From Nocardia yamanashiensis NBRC 100130 (GTDB lineage Bacteria > Actinomycetota > Actinomycetes > Mycobacteriales > Mycobacteriaceae), in assembly GCF_001613325.1 (NCBI RefSeq), contig NZ_BDCD01000020.1, positions 216,971 to 280,970 on the forward strand: a DNA stretch of 64,000 nt, read 5' to 3'. Below, in pieces: positions 25,515 through 34,227 of the stretch. A model generated the notes under the pieces. That model worked only from the letters and a program-made list of their open reading frames with translations. It was not told where the DNA came from and did not search any database. Numbering within the stretch: the stretch's first letter is position 1; each line of letters starts with the position of its first letter. Both the position numbers and the translations under genes were made by a program.

Positions 25515-25766
25515 AGCGCGACTCCATCTCCAGACCCGGGCAGATTCGATCGGAAGGTATTCGCTGCCACGGGGCGGTCGGATTGCGAAGCGCAAACAAT
25601 CTGTTACGCGGGAGGTTTCCGTGCGGCGCGTCGCAGGTGTGTTGGGGTGCGGCGGGATTCGGCCGAAGGCTAGTTACGGTGTCGTAGTTACGCTACCGTA
25701 CGGATATTGCCACCGCGGTCCGCTCATGATCGAGCCCGTCCGGCGGTGCCCGCGCGAGAGGACGTC

Positions 25767-27011
25767 ATGAATCCGCACATTCGATCCACCGGAGACCCTT
25801 GCGTAGTCGTGGGCGCGGGGCCGGTCGGGCTCATCGCCGCCCTCGGGCTGGCCCGGCGCGGACTGCCCACGCTGGTGCTGGAATCGGAACCGCTGCAACG
25901 GATTCGGCCCGGCAGCCGGGCGATCGCGCTGGCTTGGCCGACATTGCGGCGGTTCGAATCGGTGCTGCCCGGGTTGGGGCGCGCCATCGCGGCGGACGGC
26001 ATCGGGGTGACCGGGTACGACGCGTATTACGAGGGGCGGCGAATCTTTCACTACCGCAGCGGGAGTGGAGTGCTGGGCCGGGTGGCGCGCGCCGACCGGC
26101 TGGTCACCAGCTTGCCGCAGCGCGTCACCGAGCGGCACCTGTACGAGGCCTGCGTTCGAGCCGGGGTGGAATTCCACTGGGAGAGCGGCGTTTCCGGCCT
26201 GGAATCCCATCCCGATGGGGTGCGTGTCGCCTTGCGATCCGGGGGTGTTCTCGACGCGGACTATGTGATCGGCGCGGACGGTGCCCGGTCCGTCGTGCGC
26301 AAGGCCATCGGCGCGACCATGATCGGCCATACCGATGACACCCCCTTCATCATCGTCGACGTCGAAGAACTGCCCGACGGTTCGACATCGAATACGCCCG
26401 GTCACTTCCACTATCGGCATCCCGAGCTGAACGGCCGCAATGTCATGCACATGCCGTTCCGCGGCGGCATGCGCATCGACCTGCAATGCCTGCCCGGCGA
26501 CGATGCCGAACAGCTCGCTACCCGCGACGGCATCCGGGACTGGACCGCGCCGATCGTCTCGCCCTGGTACGCCGACCACATCACCTGGGTGTCCACCTAC
26601 CGCTTCCATCAGGTCGTCGCGGACACCTACACCGATCCGCACCGCCGCGTCCTGCTGGCTGGCGAGGCCGCGCACCTCTTCGCGCCGTGGGGTGGGCGGG
26701 GGCTCAATTCCGGGGCGCTGGACGCTACCGATGCGGCGAAAGCCATTGCCGCCGCAGTGCATTCAGCCGACCGCGCGGAGGCGCACCGGGTCATCACCCG
26801 CTGCGCCGCCGACCGGCGCGCCTGGGGGCTACACAATCGCGATGTGTCCTCCCGGGCGCTCCGCATCATGCGCGCCACCGATCCCGCCGTGCGCCGCCGC
26901 CGCACGCTCGCCGCGCGACTCGCGCCCGTCTGCCCGCCCGCCGGGGCCTGGCTCGCCAATGGACCGATCCAGCTCACTCCGCCCCGGCTGGGCAGCACGG
27001 ATCTGTACTGA
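25767..27011 (+). CDS. FAD-dependent monooxygenase (3-(3-hydroxyphenyl)propionate hydroxylase-like)
   Basis: 414 residues. FAD loop VVVGAGPVGLIAALGLARRG at about 13-32, second motif YVIGADGARSVVRKAIG near 170, and GD-type motif VLLAGEAAHLFAPWGGRGLNSGA near 298. Here the usual GDAAH is GEAAH, which is a known variant in MhpA-type enzymes. The enzyme probably hydroxylates an aromatic or polyketide-like substrate. The C-terminus runs convergently into the erm gene. A TetR gene at 28147 is the nearest regulator but is not adjacent. Confidence 0.85.
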   Translation: MNPHIRSTGDPCVVVGAGPVGLIAALGLARRGLPTLVLESEPLQRIRPGSRAIALAWPTLRRFESVLPGLGRAIAADGIGVTGYDAYYEGRRIFHYRSGSGVLGRVARADRLVTSLPQRVTERHLYEACVRAGVEFHWESGVSGLESHPDGVRVALRSGGVLDADYVIGADGARSVVRKAIGATMIGHTDDTPFIIVDVEELPDGSTSNTPGHFHYRHPELNGRNVMHMPFRGGMRIDLQCLPGDDAEQLATRDGIRDWTAPIVSPWYADHITWVSTYRFHQVVADTYTDPHRRVLLAGEAAHLFAPWGGRGLNSGALDATDAAKAIAAAVHSADRAEAHRVITRCAADRRAWGLHNRDVSSRALRIMRATDPAVRRRRTLAARLAPVCPPAGAWLANGPIQLTPPRLGSTDLY

Positions 27012-27040
27012 TCGGCCGCCGCGCTGCCAGATAGGACGAT

Positions 27041-27124
27041 CGCGGATGCGCACTGTCGCAGCTGATCACAACAGGTACGCCGACCGCGGATACGGACTGT
27101 CGCAGCTGATTACGACAGGTACGC
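27041..27124. repeat. 40-bp direct repeat, two copies
   Basis: Copies at 27041-27080 and 27085-27124 match at nearly all positions (CGCGGAT..., ACTGTCGCAGCTGAT, ACAGGTACGC). The second copy runs into the last codons of the erm gene (stop at 27110). It looks like a local duplication of the erm 3' end. Confidence 0.75.
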
Positions 27125-27916
27125 GAGCTCGTGATGCAATCTGACCCATTGGTCCGGATGCACGTATCCGACCAGAGTGTCAGGCGCGATCCCGGCCGCC
27201 GCCAACGCGTCGTCCACGGCCCGATACCGGGTCCGCAGCGACGCGCGCACCGAACCACCGACACCGGAGAACCCGAGCTCCACCAGCTCGGTGTAGCTAC
27301 GCCGGTCTCGCACCAGCGGTTTCGCGCGCCGGTCGATCCGCAGGATGCCGGCATCGACCGACGGAATCGGCCGGAAACTGCTCCGATCCACCCGACCGGC
27401 CAGTTCCCAGCTGAACCACGGCCAGCTGCGCGCGGTGACCAGGCTCCACCGCCCGTAATCGCCGGTGCGTTTGCGGGCGTACTCCAGCTGGGTGAGCAAG
27501 GTCGCCGAGGTGAGCGCGGGCGCCCGCACACACCAATCCACGATCGCCGCCGTCGCCGAGAACGGAATGTTCCCGACCACTGCGAACGGTTCGCCCGGCG
27601 GCCGCGCCTTGGTGAAATCGCCTCGCACGACCGTGATTCCGGCCTCCGCGCGGGTACGCGCCGCCAGCTTCCTGGCCATCACCGGATCGATCTCGTACGC
27701 GGTGACCGCCGCCCCACGCGCCGCGAGCGCCCGGGTCAGCGCCCCGTCACCAGCACCCGGTTCGAGCACCCGCCCGCCCGGATCCGCTACCGCCAGCAGC
27801 GATTCCACCGCCTCGCCATCGACGAGGAGATTCTGGGACAACTCCCGCCTGGCCCGATCCCGTGGGCTCCGCCCACCGACCCCGACCTTGTCCTGAAATG
27901 AAAAGTTCTGCGCCAC
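27110..27916 (-). CDS. erm: 23S rRNA adenine-N6 methyltransferase, Erm family
   Basis: 268 residues from a GTG at 27916. The start shows RARRELSQNLLVDGE, the Erm/KsgA N-terminal signature. SAM motif I is LEPGAGDGALT, motif II YEIDPVMA and the catalytic motif IV NIPFSATA (the NL/IPF/Y type typical of Erm rather than NLPY of KsgA). The aromatic WFSWEL/FRPIPSVDAGIL stretch follows. Erm enzymes methylate A2058 and give macrolide-lincosamide-streptogramin B resistance; the chromosomal setting suggests intrinsic resistance. A short leader ORF with an MRLRLRR segment and competing stems precede it, so expression is probably drug-inducible. The last bases overlap a 40-bp repeat. Confidence 0.9.
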   Translation of the reverse strand: MAQNFSFQDKVGVGGRSPRDRARRELSQNLLVDGEAVESLLAVADPGGRVLEPGAGDGALTRALAARGAAVTAYEIDPVMARKLAARTRAEAGITVVRGDFTKARPPGEPFAVVGNIPFSATAAIVDWCVRAPALTSATLLTQLEYARKRTGDYGRWSLVTARSWPWFSWELAGRVDRSSFRPIPSVDAGILRIDRRAKPLVRDRRSYTELVELGFSGVGGSVRASLRTRYRAVDDALAAAGIAPDTLVGYVHPDQWVRLHHELAYLS

Positions 27917-27923
27917 AGCAGTT

Positions 27924-27962
27924 GCCCTTCCGGGTCTTCGAGGAATGGAACACTCGAAGGGC
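27924..27962 (-). promoter_or_regulatory. Competing hairpins over the erm ribosome binding site
   Basis: In the mRNA, CTTCGAG (27959-27953) can pair with CTCGAAG (27942-27936). Alternatively, GCCCTTC (27962-27956) can pair with GAAGGGC (27930-27924), which contains the GGAAGGG ribosome binding site of erm. The two pairings share bases and exclude each other. Upstream, GCGGACGC just after the leader can pair with GCGTCCGC, giving a further alternative. This is the layout of a translational attenuator. The folding is judged by eye only. Confidence 0.55.
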
Positions 27963-28006
27963 CCTGGGCGCGCCTGCGGACGCGCGTATTCAGACGCCTG
28001 CGTCCG

Positions 28007-28060
28007 CTAGCGGGCCAGAGCCCGGCGCAGCCGCAAACGCATGAAACAGGTACATGACAT
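28007..28060 (-). CDS. Erm leader peptide, MSCTCFMRLRLRRALAR
   Basis: A 17-codon ORF starts at the ATG at 28060 and ends at TAG 28007, about 90 nt ahead of the erm start. The upstream bases GGGTGGGCGG can serve as a ribosome binding site. It contains M-R-L-R-L-R-R. Known macrolide-arrest leader peptides of the ErmDL type stall at an MRLR (Arg-x-Arg/Lys) segment when erythromycin is bound. A second overlapping frame starts at 28055 but has no such motif. It is too short for ordinary gene calling. Confidence 0.65.
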   Translation of the reverse strand: MSCTCFMRLRLRRALAR

Positions 28061-28146
28061 GCCGCCCACCCTAGAAACTCCCACCCCACCCAGCAATCGA
28101 ATTTCGGCCCCATCCGCTCGGCGGGGCACAACGCCGGTCCCCTAGC

Positions 28147-28776
28147 GTGAAACCCGTGCCCGCCGAACGCCGCCCCCGCCAGCCCCGCATGGATCTCGAG
28201 GTCCGCCGCGAACAGATCCTCGACGCCACCTTGCGCCTGGTCACCCGCGACGGCTACGCGGCCACCACCATGGAGGCCATCGCCCGGGAAGTCCAGCTCG
28301 CGAAACCGCGTGTCTATGCGGCATACCCGGGCCGCGGCCCGCTTCTGCTGGCCCTGCTGGAACGCGAGCAACGCCGAGTCCTCTCCCAACTCGACACCGC
28401 TATGCCCGCCCCCGCAGACCGCACCGACTTCGCCACCACCCTGGCCACCGCCGCCGCCAATATGCTCCGCGCCGCCACCCATCACCGCGATTCGGCGAGC
28501 TTGCTGATCCTTCCCGCCGACGACGCCCCCGCCGAAGTCCGCGAATACACCGCCCGCGCCCGCGAATTCGCCCTGTCGAACCTGCGCGCCCTCATCGCCT
28601 GGGCCGCCGAACGCTCCGACGGCCCGCGCGGCCTGGACCCGGAAATCCTGGCCATCGCCCTGCTCGCGGTCGGCGAGCAGCTGCTGCGCTCCGCACTCAC
28701 CGACCCGGAACGTTTCCCGCTCGAGCGCCTGCTCGAGTTCGTGCAAGCGGCGGTCGGCCAACTGGTGCCAAAGTGA
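28147..28776 (+). CDS. TetR-family transcriptional regulator
   Basis: 209 residues from the GTG at 28147. HTH region: REQILDATLRLVTRDGYAAT followed by MEAIAREVQLAKPRVYAAYPGRG. The usual YYHF/YRHF end of the HTH is YAAYPGRG here. The ligand domain is Ala/Leu-rich and not assignable. It is divergent from the erm leader (about 86 bp apart) and convergent with cobS across the inverted repeat at 28781. It could control itself or an outside target; a role in erm control is possible but unsupported. Confidence 0.85.
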   Translation: MKPVPAERRPRQPRMDLEVRREQILDATLRLVTRDGYAATTMEAIAREVQLAKPRVYAAYPGRGPLLLALLEREQRRVLSQLDTAMPAPADRTDFATTLATAAANMLRAATHHRDSASLLILPADDAPAEVREYTARAREFALSNLRALIAWAAERSDGPRGLDPEILAIALLAVGEQLLRSALTDPERFPLERLLEFVQAAVGQLVPK

Positions 28777-28780
28777 TCAT

Positions 28781-28854
28781 GAGACTTTTGCTCCACTTTC
28801 GGGCTGATTCGTCGGGAAACTGATTCAGGGCGCCAAAAGTGGAGCAAAACTCCA
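28781..28854. repeat. Long inverted repeat between convergent genes (copy 2)
   Basis: The right arm 28835-28854 contains GTGGAGCAAAACTCCA, the same core as copy 1 at 3371-3446. The left arm 28781-28800 has CTTTTGCTCCACTTT with a few mismatches at its outer end. It lies between the stop codons of the TetR gene and cobS. Confidence 0.75.
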
Positions 28855-28867
28855 CCGCACCCGCAGC

Positions 28868-29611
28868 TCACACCGCGAGCGAAGCAATCCCAACCGACAC
28901 CGTGACCGCGACCTCCAGCGCCGCGCCCAGCACGTCGCCGTTCAATCCACCGAACCGGCGCACACAATGCCGCACGAGCAGCGCCGAAATTCCCAAAGCC
29001 GCAACCACACCCAGCGGGCCTCGCCAGTCGCCGGTAGCCCAGACACCAGCGGCGACCGCTGCCACAGTCCAAAGCGCTCCCGCGGCCAGAGATTGCGTCC
29101 CCGCGACCAACGCCCCGAACCCCGCCCCGGGGGCCGCCGCAATCCCCTTCCGGCAAGCCAGCACAACGGCCGCCCGGCCGACGGCCACCGCCAGCACCAC
29201 CGCAACCCACCGCCCGGCCTCCGCCAGCACGGCGAACGACACCGCTTGAATCCCGATCACGAAGATCAGCGCAGCCACCCCGAACGGCCCTGCCCCACCA
29301 CTTTTCATGATCTCCCGAGCCCGTTCCGGCGGCCCGTAACTTCCCAGCCCGTCCATCGTGTCGGCCAGGCCGTCGATATGCATGCCGCGCGTGATCAACG
29401 CCAGCCCGGCCACCGCGACGAACCCAGCCAGCAGCCAGGAACCGCCGGCGGCACCGACCGCCCAGAGAACCGCGGCCGCACCCAACCCCAGCAGTACCCC
29501 GACCACGGGCGCCCAGCCGATAGCCCGCCCGGCCGCCTTCCGGTCCACCTCGTCGGGCCCGCGCACCGGCAATACGGTCAACCACGAAACAGCCAGCCGC
29601 ACACCGTTCAT
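28868..29611 (-). CDS. cobS: Adenosylcobinamide-GDP ribazoletransferase (CobS)
   Basis: Integral membrane cobalamin synthase joining adenosylcobinamide-GDP and alpha-ribazole; 247 residues from the ATG at 29611. The conserved acidic motif MHIDGLADTMDGLGSYG and the later MKSGGAGPFGV are diagnostic. The rest is hydrophobic (five to six helices). It lies downstream of the cobU-cobT fusion, matching the cobT-cobS order of mycobacteria (Rv2207-Rv2208). Confidence 0.93.
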   Translation of the reverse strand: MNGVRLAVSWLTVLPVRGPDEVDRKAAGRAIGWAPVVGVLLGLGAAAVLWAVGAAGGSWLLAGFVAVAGLALITRGMHIDGLADTMDGLGSYGPPERAREIMKSGGAGPFGVAALIFVIGIQAVSFAVLAEAGRWVAVVLAVAVGRAAVVLACRKGIAAAPGAGFGALVAGTQSLAAGALWTVAAVAAGVWATGDWRGPLGVVAALGISALLVRHCVRRFGGLNGDVLGAALEVAVTVSVGIASLAV

Positions 29612-30043
29612 GACCGCAACTCCCTCGAGACGAACCACAGCGAGCGCGCCCTCGCCCGGGCCGATCCAGCCGATCGCCCGCTCAGGTTGCCACCGGTCCC
29701 ACGATTCCCCTTGATTGCTCGGTGCGGGCATTCCGCTGTTCCCAAGCGGGCCACCCGCCCGCCTGCTGCGACGCTATGACCGAGCAGCAACGTGGACCGC
29801 ACGATGACGTGGATTCCCGCCGCGCTGTCGAGTCCTTCACCATCGAATATCGCCCGACACGAACGCTTCTGGAAGTTCGACGCTCCTGCCGACCTGCTGC
29901 CGAGCTGCTGATAAGCCATGCGTACCAACCGCACCCTCGCGAGCTGCCGGCCTGCCGACGGAAATCGCCGACTTGCGTCTCGGCGCGAACATGCCTCGGG
30001 CCGCGCCGTCATCGTCCTGGAGCCGGCGCGGACCCGTGTGCCA
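29612..30043. other. Gap between cobS and the cobU-cobT fusion
   Basis: These 432 bp carry long open frames on both strands, as expected at this GC content, but none has family features. I see no riboswitch or repeat here. Confidence 0.5.
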
Positions 30044-32263
30044 TCACGCACCGACGTCGGCAGTGCTGGCCTCCTCGGCTGTCGCACCCGGTTCGGCGGT
30101 GCTGACGCCCGCTTCGGCGAAGGTCGCCATATCGGCGAGGGTGGCGACGGCGGCGCGGAGGATGGGGAGCGCGGTGAGGGCGCCGGAGCCTTCGCCGAGG
30201 CGCATTTCCATGTCCAGCAGCGGTTCCTGGTTCAGCCGGGTGAGGGCGATGGTGTGGGCCGGTTCGCTGGAGCGGTGACCGGCGATCCACCAGTCGCGGG
30301 CGCCGGGCGCGAGCAGGTCGGCGACCAGGGCGGCGGCGGTGACCACGACGCCGTCGAGGATGACCGGGGTGCGGCGGGCGGCCGCACGGGCGAGGAAGCC
30401 CGCCATGGCGGCGAGATCCGCGCCGGATGCGGTGCGCAGCAAGGCGACCGGATCCTTGACGTGCGGGCGGGCGCGCCACATGGCGTCGCGGATGGCGGCG
30501 GTCTTGCGGATCCAGCCGGCATCGTCGACGCCGGTGCCGCGGCCGACGGCGACCACCGGTTCGGTATCGGTGAGGGTGGCGATCAGCACGGTCGCCGGGG
30601 TCGTATTCCCGATTCCCATCTCACCCGCGATGAGCAGATCCGCCCCGGAATCGATCTCCTCATCCGCGATGGCCGCGCCCGCGGCGAGCGCCGCCTGCAC
30701 CTCGGTCTCGCTCAGCGCATCCTCGCGATCGATCGACCCACTCGAGCGCCGCACCTTGAACCGCGAAATCTCGGCAGCCGTATCCCCTTCGACCGCAATG
30801 TCTTCCACCCGCACCGTGGCATCGGCCAGCCGCGCCAGCACATTCACCGCCGCGCCGCCGTTCCGGAAGTTGGCGACCATCTGCCCGGTCACCTCACTCG
30901 GATACGCCGACACCCCATGCTTCGCGACCCCATGATCCCCCGCGAACACCACCACCCGAGCCCGCTCGAACTGCTTGGGCGGCACCACCCCCTGACACGC
31001 CGCCACCCAATTCCCCAGCGCCTCCAACCTTCCCAACGCCCCCGCCGGCTTGGTCAACTGCCCCTGCCGCTCCTCCGCCCCCTTACGCACCACCGCGTCC
31101 GGCCCATCCACCGGCCCGAACCGCACCCGCACCGCAGGCCCCTTCGAGAGATTCGCAGCCACACCCCCGGCCACCGAACCTGCCACCGGGGTCGCGCCGG
31201 AACCTGCGCCCTCGCCGACTGCTGGTGTCGCGCTGGAAGATCCGAACTCGCCGGCCACAGTCGCACCGCCGGCAGCGACCTCACCGTCGGCAGCCGCTGC
31301 TCCCCCGGTGCCCGCCTCCGCCGTGAAAGCCGGCGGCACGGCAACGCCGTACGGACCGGGAGCCGTGGTCGAATCACCCGTGCCCGAAGTCGATTCGGTA
31401 CGCGCTGCACCCGCGAAGGCCGAGTCGCCGCCTGCTTCCACATCGGCGGAGGCACCGCCGGAGACGGTGCCGACGGCCGCCGTTGCACCAGCTGCCGCCA
31501 CGGCACTTGCCGTCGCCGACGCGTCCCCGGTGACTCGTGCCGGAGTCGAATCGAGCGTTGCGGGAGCTACTGCGGCGTCTGCCGGGATCTGGGTGAGGGC
31601 GCCGAGGGAGGCGGTGGCTACGGCGTCGGAGAGGGCGGCCGAGGTGGTGGCGCGGTCGGGCTTGATCTGGAGGGCTTGGCCGGCGACTACGAGGTAGACC
31701 TCGTCGCAGACGGCGGCCAGGCGCTGGTTGATGGTGCCGAGTTCGTCGCGGAACAGGCGGCCGACGGGTGTGGCGGGGATGACGCCGAGGCCGGTTTCGG
31801 GGCTGACGAGGACGAGGCGGTGCTCGTAGGAGGTGACCGCGGCGACGAGGGCGTCGACGTCGGGGGCCACGGTGCCGCGGGGGGATTCCCAGGCGGCGCG
31901 GGCGTCGATGCGGGCGGCGAGCCAGGTGCCGAGGTCGTCGATCAGTGTTGCGGGGATCGAGTCGGAGGGCTGCGTGCCGTCGGCCGGCGCTGCCGCGACC
32001 TGGGCGCTGGTGCGCGCGGTGATCTCGGTCAGGGCGGCGGCCGCATCGCCTTCGATGACGGTCCAGTCGGCGGGGCGGCGGGTGCGGTGGGCCGCGATCC
32101 GTTCCGCGAAGTCGGTGTCGGAGGGGTCGGGGACGGCGGTGGCGATGTACCGCACCGCTTCCGAGGCGACCAACTGTTCCGCGAAAGCCGACTTTCCGGA
32201 GCGGGCTCCACCGAGCACCAGCGTCCGGAGCGGCCGATCGGATGTTTGAGCAGTGTGCGACAC
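30044..32263 (-). CDS. cobUT: Fused CobU-CobT: cobinamide kinase/guanylyltransferase plus DMB phosphoribosyltransferase
   Basis: 739 residues with two enzymes in one chain. Residues about 12-215 are CobU: P-loop GGARSGKS (18-25), RYIATAVPDPSD and HRTRRP (the guanylyl-site region). Residues about 215-365 are a low-complexity linker rich in Ala, Gly, Thr, Ser and Val. Residues about 370-720 are CobT: GALGRLEALGNWVA, VVVFAGDHGVAKHGVSAYP, MVANFRNGGAAVNVLA, the diagnostic GEMGIGNTTPATV, and MRLGEGSGA with the catalytic Glu. Together they supply both inputs to CobS, adenosylcobinamide-GDP and alpha-ribazole phosphate. I see no internal stop or frameshift that would separate the halves. Confidence 0.93.
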   Translation of the reverse strand: MSHTAQTSDRPLRTLVLGGARSGKSAFAEQLVASEAVRYIATAVPDPSDTDFAERIAAHRTRRPADWTVIEGDAAAALTEITARTSAQVAAAPADGTQPSDSIPATLIDDLGTWLAARIDARAAWESPRGTVAPDVDALVAAVTSYEHRLVLVSPETGLGVIPATPVGRLFRDELGTINQRLAAVCDEVYLVVAGQALQIKPDRATTSAALSDAVATASLGALTQIPADAAVAPATLDSTPARVTGDASATASAVAAAGATAAVGTVSGGASADVEAGGDSAFAGAARTESTSGTGDSTTAPGPYGVAVPPAFTAEAGTGGAAAADGEVAAGGATVAGEFGSSSATPAVGEGAGSGATPVAGSVAGGVAANLSKGPAVRVRFGPVDGPDAVVRKGAEERQGQLTKPAGALGRLEALGNWVAACQGVVPPKQFERARVVVFAGDHGVAKHGVSAYPSEVTGQMVANFRNGGAAVNVLARLADATVRVEDIAVEGDTAAEISRFKVRRSSGSIDREDALSETEVQAALAAGAAIADEEIDSGADLLIAGEMGIGNTTPATVLIATLTDTEPVVAVGRGTGVDDAGWIRKTAAIRDAMWRARPHVKDPVALLRTASGADLAAMAGFLARAAARRTPVILDGVVVTAAALVADLLAPGARDWWIAGHRSSEPAHTIALTRLNQEPLLDMEMRLGEGSGALTALPILRAAVATLADMATFAEAGVSTAEPGATAEEASTADVGA

Positions 32264-32416
32264 GTCAGCACGGTATCAACCGGAGCCGGACGGCGGCGGA
32301 GTCGGCACGGCCGCAGCGGTGATCCAGCCGCGAAACGACCGGACCGCGGACACCCGGCGACGCGGGACCGCGCCCGAAACGGCTGTCCCGCGGCCCGGAT
32401 CCGGCCCGGGCGATGC

Positions 32417-33034
32417 CTACTGGTTCTGCACCGCCAGCCGTCCGGCCAGGGCGATGAACGAGACCCCGAAGACCCGGCGCATCCAGGCCACCACCACCGG
32501 GCGCGAGATGATGTGGCTGCGGACGGCGGCCGCGCACGCGCCGTAGACGGCGAACACCACGAAGGTGGCGAGCATGAACAGCCCGCTCAGTTCGAGCATG
32601 CGGGGTAGCGCGTCGGCCGATCCGGTGGGCACGAACTGGGGCAGGAACGCGAAGAAGAAGATGGTCAGCTTCGGGTTGAGCACGTTCAGCAGGATCGCGG
32701 ACGCGATGACCCGACCGGCGGACGGCGCGGCTTCGGTGGTCTCCTCCGGCACGGCCAGCGCGCCCTTGTCCCGCAAGGTGTTCCACGCCATGTAGAGCAG
32801 ATACGCCACACCTAGGTACTTCAACGTCTGGAAAGCGACGGCACTCGCGTTCAACAGCGCCGCCAGCCCGGTGACGGCGGCGATCATGTGCGGCACGATG
32901 CCGAGCGTGCACCCGAAGGCCGCGATCACACTGGCTTTCACCCCGCGCGAGAGCCCGGCCGCGAGCGTGAACAACACCCCCGTGCCCGGCGTCGCCACGA
33001 TCACGAGCGTCGTCAGCAGAAACTCGATACTCAT
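32417..33034 (-). CDS. LysE/RhtB-family amino-acid exporter
   Basis: 205 residues, about six membrane helices. The family signature is present: VIVATPGTGVLFTLAAGLSRG near residues 13-33 and NPKLTIFFFAFLPQF near 118-132. Exporters of this kind expel amino acids or derivatives. ATG at 33034 is preferred. It is 21 bp downstream of the GlxA-type regulator on the same strand and so probably in its operon. Confidence 0.9.
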   Translation of the reverse strand: MSIEFLLTTLVIVATPGTGVLFTLAAGLSRGVKASVIAAFGCTLGIVPHMIAAVTGLAALLNASAVAFQTLKYLGVAYLLYMAWNTLRDKGALAVPEETTEAAPSAGRVIASAILLNVLNPKLTIFFFAFLPQFVPTGSADALPRMLELSGLFMLATFVVFAVYGACAAAVRSHIISRPVVVAWMRRVFGVSFIALAGRLAVQNQ

Positions 33035-33055
33035 CCCCCACACGCTAACCGCCCC

Positions 33056-34021
33056 CTACGACACCCGCGCCCCGAATCGGCGCCGGTATTCCACCGGCGC
33101 GATGCCGACCAGCCGCTGAAAGTGGTGCCGCAGCAAAGCCCCCGACCCGAATCCGCAGCGCGCCGCGAGCGATTCCAGATCCAGATCGGTCTCCTCGAGC
33201 AGCTGTTTGGCCAGCAGAATCCGTTGCCCGGTCAGCCATTTCACCGGCGTGGTCCCGGTCTCGGCGGCGAACTTGCGCGCGAAGGTGCGGGTGGACATGG
33301 CGGTGCGCGCCGCCAATGAATCGATGGTGTGCGGCATTTCGAGATGCTCCCCCATCCAGTGCAGGGTGTCGCTGAGCGAATCGGAGCTGCAATCCACCAC
33401 CGGCCGTTCGATGAACTGCCGCTGCCCGCCGTCCCGCTGCGGCGGCACCACCATGCGCCGCGCGATGGCATTGGCCACGCTGCTGCCCAGTTCGCGCCGC
33501 ACCAGATGCAGGCAGGCGTCGATCCCGGCCGCCGTCCCCGCACTGGTGATCAGGTTCCCCTCGTCCACGAAAAGCACGTCCGGGTCCACGGTGGCGTGCG
33601 GAAACCGTTCCGCCAGTTGCTCGACATACCGCCAGTGCGTGGTGCATTTGCGACCGTCCAGCAGCCCGGCCTCACCCGCCAGGAACGCCCCGGAGCACAC
33701 GGTCAGCACGGTGGCCCCGTTCTCGGAGGCATCGCGCACGGCTTCCACCACCCGCGGATCCAGGGGAATCTGCGCGGAGAACGGGAACGCCGGAATCGCC
33801 ACCAGATCCGCGTCGCGCAATTCCGCGAGACTGTATTGCGGTGTCACCGCGATCCCCGGTGAACTGGTGGTCAGCGGCTTGCCCGGTTCGGCGCCGCAGA
33901 CCCGGAAGTCGAATGCCGGCAGTCCGTCGGCAGTCCGGTCCAGGCCGAATACTTCGCAGACGACGCCGAATTCGAACATGGCGAGGCGGTCGTTGAGTAC
34001 GACGGCGACCTTCGACAGCAT
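33056..34021 (-). CDS. GlxA-family regulator (DJ-1/PfpI domain plus AraC HTH)
   Basis: 321 residues. The N-terminal 190 residues form an amidase-like DJ-1/PfpI domain with the nucleophile-elbow motif VLTVCSGAFLAGEAGLLDGR and THW (His). The C-terminal AraC/XylS HTH shows SLAARTAMSTRTFARKFAAETG and LAARCGFGSGALLRHHFQR. These regulators often activate adjacent exporters or amine/arginine genes; here the next gene is a LysE-type exporter, making that its likely target. Confidence 0.92.
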   Translation of the reverse strand: MLSKVAVVLNDRLAMFEFGVVCEVFGLDRTADGLPAFDFRVCGAEPGKPLTTSSPGIAVTPQYSLAELRDADLVAIPAFPFSAQIPLDPRVVEAVRDASENGATVLTVCSGAFLAGEAGLLDGRKCTTHWRYVEQLAERFPHATVDPDVLFVDEGNLITSAGTAAGIDACLHLVRRELGSSVANAIARRMVVPPQRDGGQRQFIERPVVDCSSDSLSDTLHWMGEHLEMPHTIDSLAARTAMSTRTFARKFAAETGTTPVKWLTGQRILLAKQLLEETDLDLESLAARCGFGSGALLRHHFQRLVGIAPVEYRRRFGARVS

Positions 34022-34108
34022 GGGCTCCACCCTACCTGGCTGGATTTTTGCGAACAATGTCATTACAGCCACTGTTGGCAGAAAGTTCCTTGGAGAAAAC
34101 TTACTGCC

Positions 34109-34225
34109 ATGGACGCACTGACCGCAATCGTCACCGCCGGCACCGCAATGAGCGCCCTGGGCTTTCTGACCTGCGCCGCCATGGCCGGCGGCGAATCCCA
34201 CCCCACCGACGACCTCGAGGTGTAG
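34109..34225 (+). CDS. 38-residue membrane-type miniprotein
   Basis: The small ORF begins MDALTAIVTAGTAMSALGFL and continues through TCAAMAGGE to an acidic end (HPTDDLEV). It has GGAG 14 bases ahead of its ATG. A hydrophobic stretch covers residues 4-27. The next gene starts 3 bases after its stop, so the two form a tight pair. I do not recognise it; the good ribosome site and coupling argue that it is real. Confidence 0.5.
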   Translation: MDALTAIVTAGTAMSALGFLTCAAMAGGESHPTDDLEV

Positions 34226-34227
34226 CC

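Noticed and set aside
27110..27916. Calling the methylase KsgA (16S dimethyltransferase)
   Set aside because: The catalytic motif is NIPF rather than NLPY, and the leader with MRLR fits an inducible Erm.
29608..30105. Open frames on both strands between cobS and cobUT
   Set aside because: Overlap both neighbours, Arg-rich composition, no ribosome site and no family feature.
32264..32416. Possible cobalamin riboswitch upstream of cobUT
   Set aside because: The B12-box type GCCACTG and surrounding helices are not present on the minus strand.
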